Notes: generated by a model from the letters alone, not told the origin. Positions 27,528 to 38,006 are shown, counted from the stretch's first letter. The stretch: 64,000 nt of DNA from Candidatus Freyarchaeota archaeon (GCA_030587365.1 JAUQZE010000018.1:200094-264093); one strand, 5' to 3'. Program-made: numbers and translations.

Positions 27528-28913
27528 ATGAAGAATAGAATCGTTGAAGAATTCAGGAAGCTTTTTTATGCCGATTCGGTAGCTGTGATTGGTGCAACTT
27601 CTGACTTCACAAAACTCGGCTTTTATGCCATGTATTCTATGTTAAACTATGATGGTAAAGTGTTTCTAGTTAACCCCCGTTTCAAGGAGCTAGAAGGAAG
27701 AAAGGTGTACCCTTCAATCAGCGACATTCCAGAGAATGTTGATTTAGCAGTTATAGTTGTTCCGGCTGGGATGATACTTGGTGTTTTGAGAGAATGCGCC
27801 CGGAAGGGGGTAAAGGGAGCTTCAATAATCACTGCTCTTTTCAAAGAGATTGGTGCTGAAGGTGAAAAACTACAGAAAGAGATGGCGTCAATCGCAAACG
27901 ATGCGGGAATCAAGATAATTGGTCCTAACACAATTGGTTTTGCAAATACCCACAGAGGCTTAAATGCTTCATTTAATCCATTATTCGGCTGTTTGAAGAA
28001 GGGTAATATAGCTGTTTTCTGTCAGAGCGGCGGGATTTCCTCAATATTAGGCAATATGGCTTTGGATGAGAACATTGGCATAAGCAAAATAGCGAGTCTA
28101 GGTAATCGAGTTAACGTTGATTTTCCAGAAATTTTGGAGTACTTATTATATGATGATGAGACTGACGTGATAGCTATACACATAGAAGGACTCAACGATG
28201 CGAGGTCATTTATGGAAATCGCCAAGAAAGTGGTAAAAGAGAAACCTATAGTCGCTTACAAAGTGGGACGAACGGATATAAATAAGGCTGCCTACTCGCA
28301 CACTGGTTCACTGGCCGGAGATTATAAGCTGTATAGTACTATGTTTAAACAAGCAGGCGTTATCCCTGTTGATAATCCAATCGAGCTTTTGGACGCAGCT
28401 AAAGCGCTAGCATTTCAACCTGCTCCCGCTGGCAATAGAGTTGCTGTGCTCACCCAGCAAGCAGGAGCCGGCTTAGTTTTGTGTGATGTATGCGCTATGA
28501 ACGGACTGATCATGCCCCCGTTTACTGAGAAGACTAATAAAAAGTTTGAGGAGCTTCTGCCCCCATACACCATTAGAACAAATCCCGTTGACTTAGCCTT
28601 CGCTTCCCTTCCGTGGGGAAGAGTGGAGGCCTCGAGGTTGGCTCTTGAGGATGAAAATATTGATGCTCTTATCTACTTCCAATTATACTTCCCAATGATG
28701 GGATTTCCCTCTGAGGAACTTATCGAGTTCAGTAAAGAATATGGAAAGCCAATCGTAGTGGTGCTAAACGGACCTAAGAATTTGGTGGATGAAGATATAG
28801 CTAAACTAGGAAAAGGTGGAATACCGGTATACCCCACTCCCGAAAGAGGCGCAAAAGCTCTTGCCCATTTAGCTCAGTATGGGCAAATTTTGCGGCGATT
28901 CTCTGGAAAATAA
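27528..28913 (+). CDS. ADP-forming acyl-CoA synthetase alpha subunit
   Basis: 461 aa. A CoA-binding Rossmann domain (VAVIGATSDFTKLGF, about 17-31) is followed by two flavodoxin-like succinyl-CoA-ligase domains; the phospho-histidine is in YSHTGSLAGD (about residue 258). These enzymes make ATP from ADP while converting acetyl-CoA or other acyl-CoAs to acids, a key step in archaeal peptide fermentation. The beta (ATP-grasp) subunit, fused or adjacent in many archaea, is missing here and must be elsewhere. Confidence 0.9.
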   Translation: MKNRIVEEFRKLFYADSVAVIGATSDFTKLGFYAMYSMLNYDGKVFLVNPRFKELEGRKVYPSISDIPENVDLAVIVVPAGMILGVLRECARKGVKGASIITALFKEIGAEGEKLQKEMASIANDAGIKIIGPNTIGFANTHRGLNASFNPLFGCLKKGNIAVFCQSGGISSILGNMALDENIGISKIASLGNRVNVDFPEILEYLLYDDETDVIAIHIEGLNDARSFMEIAKKVVKEKPIVAYKVGRTDINKAAYSHTGSLAGDYKLYSTMFKQAGVIPVDNPIELLDAAKALAFQPAPAGNRVAVLTQQAGAGLVLCDVCAMNGLIMPPFTEKTNKKFEELLPPYTIRTNPVDLAFASLPWGRVEASRLALEDENIDALIYFQLYFPMMGFPSEELIEFSKEYGKPIVVVLNGPKNLVDEDIAKLGKGGIPVYPTPERGAKALAHLAQYGQILRRFSGK

Positions 28914-29003
28914 TACCCCTACTATTCCATTTTTGTTAGGCAAGTATTGCGAGTTTTACGTTCTTCTTATAATTAGAGTTACTTCTCCAAACTGTGAGGG
29001 TTT

Positions 29004-30101
29004 TTATTCTCTCATTATTTCTTGAAGTGCTTTTACGCACTTGCGGTTTTTATCCATGCTACAAACCGTTATACGTACATACTCTCCTACAAGACCTGCT
29101 TTACCGGTATATTTCCTTGTGAGTATTTGTTTATCTGCGAGCTTCCATTCTAGGTCTGTTCCCGTAACGTTTGGTTTTGTGATTTTTACTAAAACGAAGT
29201 TTGCTTGTGAGGGAAATGTTTCCAGCCCATCTATAGCCGAGATTTCTCTGTAAAGGTACTCTCTGCCCTTTGCTATCTCTTTTTTCACCTTTTCTAGATA
29301 CTCTTTATCGCTAAGTGCGGCTAAGGCTGCTTGAACTGCGATGTAGTTTACGTTGAAGGGAATTTTTATCTTCTCAAGGTACTTTATCACTTCCTGTTCG
29401 GCTATCGTGTATCCGATTCGCAGCGCTGCCAGACCAAAAGCCTTTGAAAGTGTTCTTAGAACTATAATGTTATCGTATTCTTTAGCAAGATGTGTTAATG
29501 TTTTATCAGTGAATTCGCCGTAGGCTTCGTCTAAGACAACGAGAACATCTTGTTCAAGAAGCCTCCTCATCTCATTTTCCGATATTGTGTTACCTACAGG
29601 ATTGTCGGGACTGACCACGACGATGAGTTTAGTTCGTGGCGTTGTGGCTTCGATTATTCTTTCAATATCCCAATGATAATCTGGCAGGATTTTAGGAACT
29701 ATAACGCTTTTCCCGTCTGCAACCTGTATTCTTATTGAGTAAAGTGGATATGTAGGGTCTGAGAGAATTACCTGGTCACCTGAGTTTAAGAATCCCCTAA
29801 AGATCATATCTATAAGTTCTGTACTTCCATTCCCAACAAGAATTCTCTCCTTCTCAAATCCTATGTAATCCGCTATAGCTTCTCTGAGTTCTACAAAATC
29901 TGAATCGTAATACCAATTTGCTTTGTGAACAGCTTCTTCGACTGCCTCCAAGACTCGGGGAGAAGGTTCAAAAGGGCTTTCGTTAGACATCATTCTTACC
30001 CAGTCTTGGCGTTGCTGGTAAAGAAGCCTCAAAATTCCTCCCGGGCTGTAAACCTGTGCTTCATTGATATTAGGCTTGAAAAATTTTTTAATACTACCCA
30101 A
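29004..30101 (-). CDS. hisC: Histidinol-phosphate aminotransferase
   Basis: 365 aa fold-type I PLP enzyme. SNESPFEPSP near the N terminus, SPDNPVGN (164-171), DEAYGEF (191-197) and the PLP lysine Lys220 in RTLSKAFGLAALRIGY identify the HisC group. It transaminates imidazole-acetol phosphate in histidine synthesis; no other his genes are present, and aromatic-amino-acid activity is possible. Monocistronic, convergent with the acyl-CoA synthetase gene. Confidence 0.88.
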   Translation of the reverse strand: MGSIKKFFKPNINEAQVYSPGGILRLLYQQRQDWVRMMSNESPFEPSPRVLEAVEEAVHKANWYYDSDFVELREAIADYIGFEKERILVGNGSTELIDMIFRGFLNSGDQVILSDPTYPLYSIRIQVADGKSVIVPKILPDYHWDIERIIEATTPRTKLIVVVSPDNPVGNTISENEMRRLLEQDVLVVLDEAYGEFTDKTLTHLAKEYDNIIVLRTLSKAFGLAALRIGYTIAEQEVIKYLEKIKIPFNVNYIAVQAALAALSDKEYLEKVKKEIAKGREYLYREISAIDGLETFPSQANFVLVKITKPNVTGTDLEWKLADKQILTRKYTGKAGLVGEYVRITVCSMDKNRKCVKALQEIMRE

Positions 30102-30187
30102 ATTTCAACACCTTGCGCTAAATCAAACTAATTATTCAATTGGAATCGAGGGGTATTAAAATTGCCGTGGTGTTTTATGGTTTAGGT

Positions 30188-30943
30188 TCATACTTTTTGA
30201 AATATAGCCGTTATGTTCATTGCCATGTATGCTGCGGGTTTTGTGTTTTCAAACCTCTTCCACTGCGTTTCTATTAGTTGTTTCAGTTTTTTGGGGAAGA
30301 CTTTCCTTTTCCCAATTTCTGCTTTGTGCAAGTTTCGGATAAATAGAGGCCAGACATCCCATCCCGTGAGCTTTACTAGTTTGAGGGCGTATTTCTTACT
30401 GATTTTTTTCATGTCTTGAGCAGAGTAGCTTCTTTCCCAAACCATGGGCCAATTGTCAAGATAAATTAAAGCGGTTTTGTATATGTTATACAGCGAATAT
30501 GTTTGAGGCGCATCAATTATCATATATCCTTCATTTTTCAGCACACGGATTTGTTCCATAATCAGTTTTTCGGGATCTCGGAAGTGTTCAATTAGACCCT
30601 GAGAAAATACAAGATCAAAGAATTTATCTTTGAATGGTAGATTTTCCCCATCAGCTTGGATACAGAGTAATGGTAGATTATCCGAATAGAACTTTTTTTT
30701 GATTATTTTTGTTGTGGCATAATCTAGGGCGTAGGATTGCGCTCCATATTTTGCTAGAAGCCAACTGTCTCTCCCTGTTCCTGCACCAATCTCTAAAAAT
30801 TTTAATCCTTTTATATTGTAATTGAGTTGATTGAGGATTTGTTGAAAAATGTGGCTGTGCGGTGTGTAACTTTTATGCACCACTTTAAACCAGATGTTCC
30901 AAAAGTTTTTGTCTCGGATTTTTTTATTTTTAGATGGTTCCAT
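30188..30943 (-). CDS. SAM-dependent methyltransferase
   Basis: 251 aa class I methyltransferase. SAM motif I LEIGAGTGRDS (about 51-61), the acidic residue ALDYA and FDLVFSQGLIEHF (motif IV-like) are intact. The C terminus is basic and aromatic. Lies at the downstream end of a minus-strand run with another methyltransferase and two glycosyltransferases, suggesting modification of a surface glycan or lipid; target unknown. Confidence 0.85.
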   Translation of the reverse strand: MEPSKNKKIRDKNFWNIWFKVVHKSYTPHSHIFQQILNQLNYNIKGLKFLEIGAGTGRDSWLLAKYGAQSYALDYATTKIIKKKFYSDNLPLLCIQADGENLPFKDKFFDLVFSQGLIEHFRDPEKLIMEQIRVLKNEGYMIIDAPQTYSLYNIYKTALIYLDNWPMVWERSYSAQDMKKISKKYALKLVKLTGWDVWPLFIRNLHKAEIGKRKVFPKKLKQLIETQWKRFENTKPAAYMAMNITAIFQKV

Positions 30944-31057
30944 TGCGGTTTCATCGCCCTCTCAAAAAATAATTGTTCTTGATGTAATGGTTAGCCTCAA
31001 ATCTAAATTAGTGTAAAATTTACAAACGTAATTTTTCTGGTCAAGTTTTTTATTTAA

Positions 31058-31762
31058 TTAATTTTCCTTTCTTGTATAGATTACTATGCTTTTTGGGAAG
31101 AGATTGTTCCAGAAGTTTTCGATTTTTTTAAGTAGTTTAATCCGCATGGAGAATATTAGTATTTGTTCCCAGAAAGCAGGGATTAAAGCCTTTTGATTTT
31201 TCAGGCCGCATAGGCATTTTAGCATCCAGAAAATAGAATGGAAAGCGTGTTCGTGACAGACGTATAATATTTTCAAACCGCCTTTTCGTAGTTTTTGTAA
31301 CAACTCTCTTTCGTTATAAATCCTTACATGGCCGCCGGGGGTTCTGAAGTAGTCATATGAAAGGTTGCCAAATAGATGTTCGGTGTAGGGTGTTGGAACA
31401 CTAACTGCCATTTCCTCATTGTTTTTCAGAACTCTTACCAGTTCCTTTATTCCCTCTCTGTCCTTGTACAGGTGTTCTAAAACTTCAGTGCAGATTATTT
31501 TTGTAAAGGCTTCATCTTTGAAGGGAAGCTGAAGAACATCTCCCACAATTAGAACCACGTTTCCCTTTAATTCATCCTTTACTGCCATTAGGTCAAGGAC
31601 ATATTTCAGTCTTTTTAACTCAGTTAGTAATCTATCGACTGCTACGAATTTGGAATCGTGCCACTTACTGGCTTCCATGGTATGCCGACCGGTGCCACAC
31701 CCCGCATCTAGAATTACATCTTTCTCCAAGATTTGTAAAAGATTTAATTTAACGGTGAGCAT
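31058..31762 (-). CDS. SAM-dependent methyltransferase
   Basis: 234 aa. DAGCGTGRHTMEAS (motif I, about 20-33), VAVDR, and IICTEVLEHLY are class I methyltransferase motifs. A hydrophobic segment in the C-terminal third (FHSIFWMLKCLCGL) may contact the membrane. Its start overlaps the upstream glycosyltransferase by 14 bases, so they are translationally coupled. Confidence 0.85.
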   Translation of the reverse strand: MLTVKLNLLQILEKDVILDAGCGTGRHTMEASKWHDSKFVAVDRLLTELKRLKYVLDLMAVKDELKGNVVLIVGDVLQLPFKDEAFTKIICTEVLEHLYKDREGIKELVRVLKNNEEMAVSVPTPYTEHLFGNLSYDYFRTPGGHVRIYNERELLQKLRKGGLKILYVCHEHAFHSIFWMLKCLCGLKNQKALIPAFWEQILIFSMRIKLLKKIENFWNNLFPKSIVIYTRKEN

Positions 31763-32993
31763 TTATAGCCTCCCTATAAATTTCTATAACCTGTTCCGCG
31801 GCGTTTTTCCAGGTGAAGAGCTTCTCTACTCTTTCTCTGCCTCTTTTTCCCATGCTGTCTCTGAGTTCCTTGTTCTTTAGGATTTTTGCTACAGCCTTTG
31901 CCATAGCTTTCCAATCACCGGGCTCCACCAGTATTCCTGTCTTTCCGTCCTCCATAACTTGGGGGAGTGCTCCCACTTTAAATGCCACTACTGGGGTTCC
32001 GCAGGCCATTGCTTCAACAGATGGGAAGCAGAATCCTTCGAAAAGTGAGGGAATTATTATTAGATCTGTTGTTGCGTACTGTTTCGATAATTCTTCGAAG
32101 GTTAGAAATCCCGTGAATTTTATATCGTCTTCTAAGCCGTATCTTTTTATGAGTGGGGGGGCGATTCCCTCTTCCTTCCACTTATCGACTATGGTTAACT
32201 TAATCTTCATTCCTGAATTATCTTTAAGATATCTCATAGTTTTAAGAAGAAGCAGTAGGCCCTTAACACGATTCTCACAGTTTCCCACAAAAGTTATATT
32301 GTAATAGTCGCCGTCAGAGTTTTTATTTAATTTTTCTCTTATATGGAATAATTCTGTATCTACGCCGTTGTGTACAACACTTATTCTGTCTCTGGCTACC
32401 TTGAAGTGCTTAACTATCTCGTTTGCCGAAAACTCTGAGACTGTTATTATTCTGTCAATTTTCTTTGCTACTATCTTCTGCATAAATTGTGGATAGAATA
32501 GTATCTGTTTTATCTTCGTCTTCGCATCTTCAGACAGATACATTGCGATTTGTCTATCAATTGGTAGGGGGTGATGTATTGTAGCGACTAATGGAATGTG
32601 TAGGGCTTTCATTAAAAGTAGTCCATAACCTATACATTGGTTGTCGTGAATAATGTCAAACTGATGATCCTTAATTAATTCTTTTACCTTGAAGAATGCT
32701 CGAATGCTGAAACCAAGTATCTCAGGAAAGTTTCCGAATTTGGCGGCCGTATACTCGTAAAATGTTAAGGGGGATAGGTTTTCTGAGGTTATTCTATCTC
32801 CGTTAAGTTCATTAAATCTAGGAGTTTTGATTTTGTGCATTGTAGCCCAATACATTTTGTAGGGATAAGGTGGACCCACTATCACATGGACCTCGTTCCC
32901 CAGTTCAGCTAGTGCTCTTGAGAGGTTGTAAAGATACACTCCCTGCCCGCCGCAGTACATGTTTCCTCTGTAGCTTAGAAGACATATTCTCAC
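31749..32993 (-). CDS. GT4-type glycosyltransferase
   Basis: 414 aa GT-B enzyme. N-terminal GGQGVYLYNLSRALAELG and C-terminal PSLFEGFCFPSVEAMACGTPVVA with its E-x7-E retaining GT4 signature. It should transfer a nucleotide-activated sugar to a lipid or glycan acceptor. Five bases downstream of a second glycosyltransferase gene; overlaps the next methyltransferase. These four genes look like one surface-glycan or glycolipid unit. Confidence 0.9.
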   Translation of the reverse strand: MRICLLSYRGNMYCGGQGVYLYNLSRALAELGNEVHVIVGPPYPYKMYWATMHKIKTPRFNELNGDRITSENLSPLTFYEYTAAKFGNFPEILGFSIRAFFKVKELIKDHQFDIIHDNQCIGYGLLLMKALHIPLVATIHHPLPIDRQIAMYLSEDAKTKIKQILFYPQFMQKIVAKKIDRIITVSEFSANEIVKHFKVARDRISVVHNGVDTELFHIREKLNKNSDGDYYNITFVGNCENRVKGLLLLLKTMRYLKDNSGMKIKLTIVDKWKEEGIAPPLIKRYGLEDDIKFTGFLTFEELSKQYATTDLIIIPSLFEGFCFPSVEAMACGTPVVAFKVGALPQVMEDGKTGILVEPGDWKAMAKAVAKILKNKELRDSMGKRGRERVEKLFTWKNAAEQVIEIYREAINAHR

Positions 32994-32998
32994 CTTTT

Positions 32999-34288
32999 CT
33001 ACCTCCCGTTAATAACCTCTTGGTATAATCTCAGATACTTCTCCGCCGCTTTTCTTACGTTAAACTTCTCCTCGACAACTTGTTTTGCTCTCTCGCCCAT
33101 TATCTTCTTAAGTTCCTTGTCAGAGAGTAATTCACAAGTTTTTTCTGCTAATTCTATAAAATCTCCTTTTTCTATTAGGAATCCATTGAAACCATGTTCA
33201 ATCTGTATACCTACTCCCCCTACATCATATGCGACAACGGGTTTTTCCGCAGCCATAGCTTCGGTGAGTGACAACCCGAACCCTTCCATCTTAGAAGGAA
33301 GAACAACTACGTCTGCCATTCTATAAATCCTAGGGATATCCATGTGAGGAACATGCCCCAGAAAAATTGTATCACTTTCCAAGTCTAATTCTTTCATCAA
33401 TTTCAGAATCTTTGCCTTTCTTTGCGCTCTAATCCCTAGAACATCATTACTTATAGACCCGTTTCCTACACAAACAAGTTTGGCATTTTGGCGTTCTTTT
33501 TTAATTATGGAAAACGCCTTTAAAAGCTCTTCATGGCTTTTTACTGGATCTATTCTGGCAACGCATAGTACTATCTCTGACTCTAAGGGGATTCCTTTCT
33601 CCTTTTTGTATTTATAACCTTCCTTTTCGTCTAGGTCAAATCTACTCGGGTCAACAAATGGGTGAATACAAACCAGTTTTTCTTCGGGTACGCCTAAAGA
33701 TTTTGCATGGTTTAGATACTCATAAATGGAAAAAACTACTTTATCACACTCCTTCAATCGAGCTGCTGCCTGTTTCCCTAAATCATCTCCCATCTTACTA
33801 GTGAATGGCACGTGCCACGTATAAACTACGGGAAGCGAAAAGTCTAAATAATCAGGTGTCAGATGGAGTTGCCAATCATGCGGGTTAACTACATTTATTT
33901 TTTTATCAGAACAAAGCTGCATAATCTTTGAAGCTACCGCTTTATTGAATTTAACGAACTCTTCATACCCCTCTCTGCTCCATTTTCCTTCTGCTCTCAA
34001 TCCATGGATTTGTTCATAAAGTCTTTCCTTAAAAAAAGAGTAGCGATTCCAATCCTCCCTTTTACCACCCACCCCAACTCTATATACCTTCACACCCTCC
34101 ACCACCTCTTCAGAGGGCATAGAGGGTTTACCTAGATGCACCTCATAAACCTCACATTTTCTCCTCAAAAATTCTTGAGAAAGGTAATAAAGATAATACG
34201 AAACCCCGCCTACGTATGGGTAAAATGATTGACTGGCAAGACAAATCTTGAATCCGTTAACATCTATTAGATTTTCCTCAGTCGGCAT
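32999..34288 (-). CDS. GT4-type glycosyltransferase
   Basis: 429 aa GT-B retaining enzyme: SQSFYPYVGGVSYYLYYLS at the N terminus and PSKMEGFGLSLTEAMAAEKPVVAYDVGG at the C terminus (E-x7-E motif). First gene of the glycosyltransferase/methyltransferase run. It is only distantly similar to its neighbour, so the two probably add different sugars in sequence. Possible start at a downstream codon before FKICLASQ. Confidence 0.9.
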   Translation of the reverse strand: MPTEENLIDVNGFKICLASQSFYPYVGGVSYYLYYLSQEFLRRKCEVYEVHLGKPSMPSEEVVEGVKVYRVGVGGKREDWNRYSFFKERLYEQIHGLRAEGKWSREGYEEFVKFNKAVASKIMQLCSDKKINVVNPHDWQLHLTPDYLDFSLPVVYTWHVPFTSKMGDDLGKQAAARLKECDKVVFSIYEYLNHAKSLGVPEEKLVCIHPFVDPSRFDLDEKEGYKYKKEKGIPLESEIVLCVARIDPVKSHEELLKAFSIIKKERQNAKLVCVGNGSISNDVLGIRAQRKAKILKLMKELDLESDTIFLGHVPHMDIPRIYRMADVVVLPSKMEGFGLSLTEAMAAEKPVVAYDVGGVGIQIEHGFNGFLIEKGDFIELAEKTCELLSDKELKKIMGERAKQVVEEKFNVRKAAEKYLRLYQEVINGR

Positions 34289-34800
34289 ACGGTTTCCTCA
34301 TTACCTAATATTAGGTAGGTGGCATGTCCTCCTAATTTTAGATTGAATTAGGTGCCTTGCTAGACTCTTCACTCAAATTAAAATTTCACTCTTTATAACG
34401 GTCCACACAGCTATTTTTTAATCTTCGTCTTTACTATTATTTCAAGGCGAGAAATTACTGCTTACCAAATGGTTCATGGCATTGGTTTGCTCGGCATGGT
34501 TATTTTTAGAGGAAGTGGAGTAAAAACTTAATTTTCTTTCATGAGTACGAGTATGAGTTTATGTTTGGACAGATGATTTGGTGAATCATTTAAATCTTTC
34601 GTGAATGCTTTTTTTAAACCAAAAATTCTTCCAATTCTGTTCCCCCCTTATAAAAATTGAATTTCTTTTTCCATAAGTTCACCTGATTCTATTAAATTTC
34701 CTATTTAATAGTTGGGTTTTTTTGTTTGTCAATCTTTTTTGGACACATTTTTAAGAAATGATGAAATTATTATACCTCAAACAAATCATAATTTTTATTC
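34289..34800. other. Intergenic region (512 bp) between divergent genes
   Basis: AT-rich region with promoters for the glycosyltransferase run (minus) and sir2 (plus). A 20-codon frame near 34470 (MVHGIGLLGM...) is too short to support. TATA-like runs at 34765-34795 are near the sir2 start. No repeat or structured element found. Confidence 0.4.
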
Positions 34801-35652
34801 ATGGAGCGGAGAGAATTGTATACCGAAGAAGAAATCAAAAAGGCTGCAAAGGACATTGTGGGTGCAGAAAAAATTGTTGCTCTGACCGGAGCCGGGATCT
34901 CTACCGAGAGTGGCATTCCTGATTTCAGGGGCACAGATGGTCTATGGACAAAGTACGACCCTGATGATTTTACCTATTCAAAATTCCTTCAGGATCCGGC
35001 AAAGTACTGGAAAATGTCTCTTGAACTAGGCGAGTTACTTCTATCTCTAGAACCGAAGCCAAACCTTGCACATTTAGCACTTGCAAGGTTAGAAGAACTG
35101 GGCAAGTTAAGATGCGTTATAACTCAAAATGTGGATGGTTTACATCAAGTTGCAGGAAACACTGAAGTCATAGAGTTTCATGGGAACCTTCGTAGGGTTG
35201 TGTGCATCGCTTGTGGAGAACGCTTTCCTCACGATTTGGCAATGGAAAAAGCGAGTAACGGAGAACTACCGCCCAGATGCGACAAATGCAAGGGAATACT
35301 AAAACCCGACGCAGTCTTATTTGAAGAACCAATCCCAAGATATGCTCTGGACAGGTCGCTGGAAGAGGCTAGAAACTGTGACCTAATGATAGTCGTAGGC
35401 ACCTCTGCTGTAGTCTATCCCGCTGCCGAATTACCGAGAATAGCTAAGGAACGCGATGGATACCACGCAAGTTTCTTTGGACTTTACCAACCGCGGAGAG
35501 TAATGGATTATAAAAAGGGCGCCAAAGTTATTGAAATAAACGCTGAACCAACACCACTTACCGGTATCGTTTCTGATTATCTCATTGAAGGAAAAGCGGG
35601 AGAAATACTTCCTAAAATATTAAAGGAAGTGGAAAGGCTACTAGGCTTTTAA
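34801..35652 (+). CDS. cobB: Sir2-family NAD-dependent deacylase
   Basis: 283 aa. GAGISTESGIPDFRG (30-44), QNVDGLH (109-115), catalytic His127 in FHGN, zinc cysteines Cys135/138/160/163, and GTSAVVYPAAELP. All NAD-binding and catalytic residues are present. Archaeal Sir2 removes acyl groups from Alba and other proteins. An insertion of about 30 residues (RDGYHASFFGLYQPRRV) after the last Rossmann motif is longer than usual. No operon partner evident. Confidence 0.93.
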   Translation: MERRELYTEEEIKKAAKDIVGAEKIVALTGAGISTESGIPDFRGTDGLWTKYDPDDFTYSKFLQDPAKYWKMSLELGELLLSLEPKPNLAHLALARLEELGKLRCVITQNVDGLHQVAGNTEVIEFHGNLRRVVCIACGERFPHDLAMEKASNGELPPRCDKCKGILKPDAVLFEEPIPRYALDRSLEEARNCDLMIVVGTSAVVYPAAELPRIAKERDGYHASFFGLYQPRRVMDYKKGAKVIEINAEPTPLTGIVSDYLIEGKAGEILPKILKEVERLLGF

Positions 35653-35774
35653 AAACTGTTTTTCCAACGAAAAATTGTAAATCCCTTGAAACCATAGCTT
35701 ATTTATAAAAATCGATGCCCCCTCATAAAACAGCCCTCCCTTAAATCTCCGACGAGATATTGATGGTGTGAACT

Positions 35775-36566
35775 ATGCCATGCACCACTCTGATAGTGGC
35801 CTCTAGATTCAAATCGTCGAGTGAGCGTGCTAGTCTTTTGCTAGAGAATCTGGACTTTGACGCCGTTTTTCTGAGTTTTCCAGAGGAACTTGGTGAAAGT
35901 TTGAATCTTTACTGCGGGGGAGATATCAGTGAGGAAGAATTTTGGAGTGACTATATAACTCTGACCGGTTTATCAACACCCTTTGCAAACTCTTTAAGAT
36001 ATAAACTAGGGCCTATTATCGATAAATTACCTTCAATCAAACATAACCATGACTTCGACATTTATTGCTTTGAAGACCTTCAACACCATATACGATTGAG
36101 AGGCTTTACCGAACGTCAGCTTCTACTAGAATTTAAATCGCGCGCAACAGGAAAGTTAGATGCAGATGAATGGCGTATCCTACTCCGCGAAGAGTTAGAG
36201 ACTGGAAAACTATTAGAAGAAAAGATAGTTGAAACTATTCTTGAAAAAGGTATGAATCACGAGAAATCTGTTATAATCTGTGCCGGCTTTGTAAAAAATC
36301 TCAAGAGAAGACTCCGCTCTAAATACGAGGTTAAGGTTATTTGTTTAGAGAGTTACTGGAAACCCCCTCTAGAAGTTCTAAAGACACTATTTGCATCAAA
36401 GGGCACCGATAAAATTCCTGACAACATCGTCAAGCTTTGCATAAAACAGCATCTAAAATACCTCGACTATATCCTTCTTTACGACGATGTCGACACTGCC
36501 CAAACTATTTGGTTTGAAGAATTTAAACCACATAAAACCTTCAAAACATGTAAAGGTCGAGTATAA
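35775..36566 (+). CDS. Hypothetical alpha/beta protein (TraB-like outline)
   Basis: 263 aa. The start (TLIVASRFKSSSERASLLLENLDFDAVFLSFPEEL) resembles the way TraB/TIKI-type proteins begin (a strand, a serine-rich turn, a helix, then DAV and a product strand), but catalytic Glu and His residues of that fold are not clearly conserved. The second half has a Rossmann-like beta strand (SVIICAGFVKNLKRRL). No close family recognised. Stands alone between sir2 and the coiled-coil gene. Confidence 0.55.
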   Translation: MPCTTLIVASRFKSSSERASLLLENLDFDAVFLSFPEELGESLNLYCGGDISEEEFWSDYITLTGLSTPFANSLRYKLGPIIDKLPSIKHNHDFDIYCFEDLQHHIRLRGFTERQLLLEFKSRATGKLDADEWRILLREELETGKLLEEKIVETILEKGMNHEKSVIICAGFVKNLKRRLRSKYEVKVICLESYWKPPLEVLKTLFASKGTDKIPDNIVKLCIKQHLKYLDYILLYDDVDTAQTIWFEEFKPHKTFKTCKGRV

Positions 36567-36779
36567 ATTCTCACATAAGTTTAGGTATAGCAAAGCTAAA
36601 AAATAAAAACACTTGTTAATCTAGTTACTGATAACTAATGTTAAATTTATAAAACAAATACTAATGATAAAAATATCAATGATAAAATAGTTCAATTAAT
36701 AAGGTAGATACGTTTTATCAAATTACTGTCATCATTCTGAGTAACTACGTGATCTATTGGGTGACTGGAGGATTTCTTA

Positions 36780-38006
36780 ATGGAAGAGGTGCAATTAGAG
36801 AATTTACCTGATTGGTTAGGGAGTAATTTTGGAAAAAAATTGGAATCATTTAGACGAGACGGACAGAGATCTTGTGACAGAATAGGTCAGCTCGTGAGCG
36901 ACCTGAAGGATGTCCTTCAACGCTTAGGAAACAAAGAGGAGAGGGGAGTAAGCGAACTCGCCATGAAATCTGCCGACCGTTTCGTAGAAAAATCTGTTCC
37001 CGCGGTTGAAAATTTTCCAATCCCACACGAGATAACATACAATAATTTAGAAGCTTTAAAAAACGATTTAGAAAGAACCCTAAAGTCAATTGGCGAATAT
37101 GGACGAAGATGGGTACCAAAAATGGCCCCCTGGTACAAGGCAGAAATCACTGAAATAGACCTCTACCTGAAAAGGTTAGCAAAAGAGTTTCAAGACCTGC
37201 AAGAAATATTAACTAAAAAATATTCCAAAATTAAAGACTACGAATCAATTTCCAGTGCGATGGAAGAAATAAGAAAGGAACAAGAAATCGCAAATGAACT
37301 TATCAAACAGAAAAAAGAACTGTCAAAAAACCTCAACAAATATGAGGAAGCCAAACAAGAAAAGCATAGTGAACTAAAGGAACTCAAAGAAAAAACTCTG
37401 GTAAGAGACATCACAGATGTGGAAAAAGAATTAAAATCAGTCGAAGAAGCCATACTAAGAGAGCTACGCTTCTTCGAGAAACCCTTTAGAAAACTAGACA
37501 AGCTAGTCAGCGATGGCACAGTCCAAATAAGCAGCGAGCATCTAAGAATATTAAGAAATTACCTAGACAACCCCCTAGCCTCATTCCTCTCAGAGGACGA
37601 CAATTGTTCCCAAATCAAATCTCTGTTAACACGGCTAAATGATGTCTTAGCAGAGGAGATGCTAGGACTCAAAGGCAGCAGACGCAAAAAAGCAAAGGAT
37701 CAAATCAGCAAAATCTGCGAGAAAGACGTTCTAACCCCCCTAAAAAAGAAATACTTAAAATTAGCCTCCGAAAGAGCCACACTTAAAATCCAAATAAGCG
37801 AGAAGGGACTAACACAAAAACAGAAACACCTCGAGACCGCAGTAGTAGAACTAGACCAAAAAAAAGAAGACATAAATACCGCAATCTACAGAGTTGAAAC
37901 CGACTACCAAAAAAGCATAAACAGAATAGACACCTATATCCAAAAACTAGAGCAAAAAATAGACACAATAACAGGAACCCGCATAAAAATCATCACAACC
38001 CCCTAG
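36780..38006 (+). CDS. Long coiled-coil protein
   Basis: 408 aa, almost entirely helical and highly charged, with heptad-rich segments at about 150-230 (EIRKEQEIANELIKQKKELS) and 325-400 (KKKYLKLASERATLKIQIS). A short globular N-terminal part precedes. No SMC-type ATPase motif, so it is not SbcC/Rad50. It could be structural or an adaptor. The + strand here is C/A-rich and G-poor, continuing through the next two genes. Confidence 0.7.
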   Translation: MEEVQLENLPDWLGSNFGKKLESFRRDGQRSCDRIGQLVSDLKDVLQRLGNKEERGVSELAMKSADRFVEKSVPAVENFPIPHEITYNNLEALKNDLERTLKSIGEYGRRWVPKMAPWYKAEITEIDLYLKRLAKEFQDLQEILTKKYSKIKDYESISSAMEEIRKEQEIANELIKQKKELSKNLNKYEEAKQEKHSELKELKEKTLVRDITDVEKELKSVEEAILRELRFFEKPFRKLDKLVSDGTVQISSEHLRILRNYLDNPLASFLSEDDNCSQIKSLLTRLNDVLAEEMLGLKGSRRKKAKDQISKICEKDVLTPLKKKYLKLASERATLKIQISEKGLTQKQKHLETAVVELDQKKEDINTAIYRVETDYQKSINRIDTYIQKLEQKIDTITGTRIKIITTP

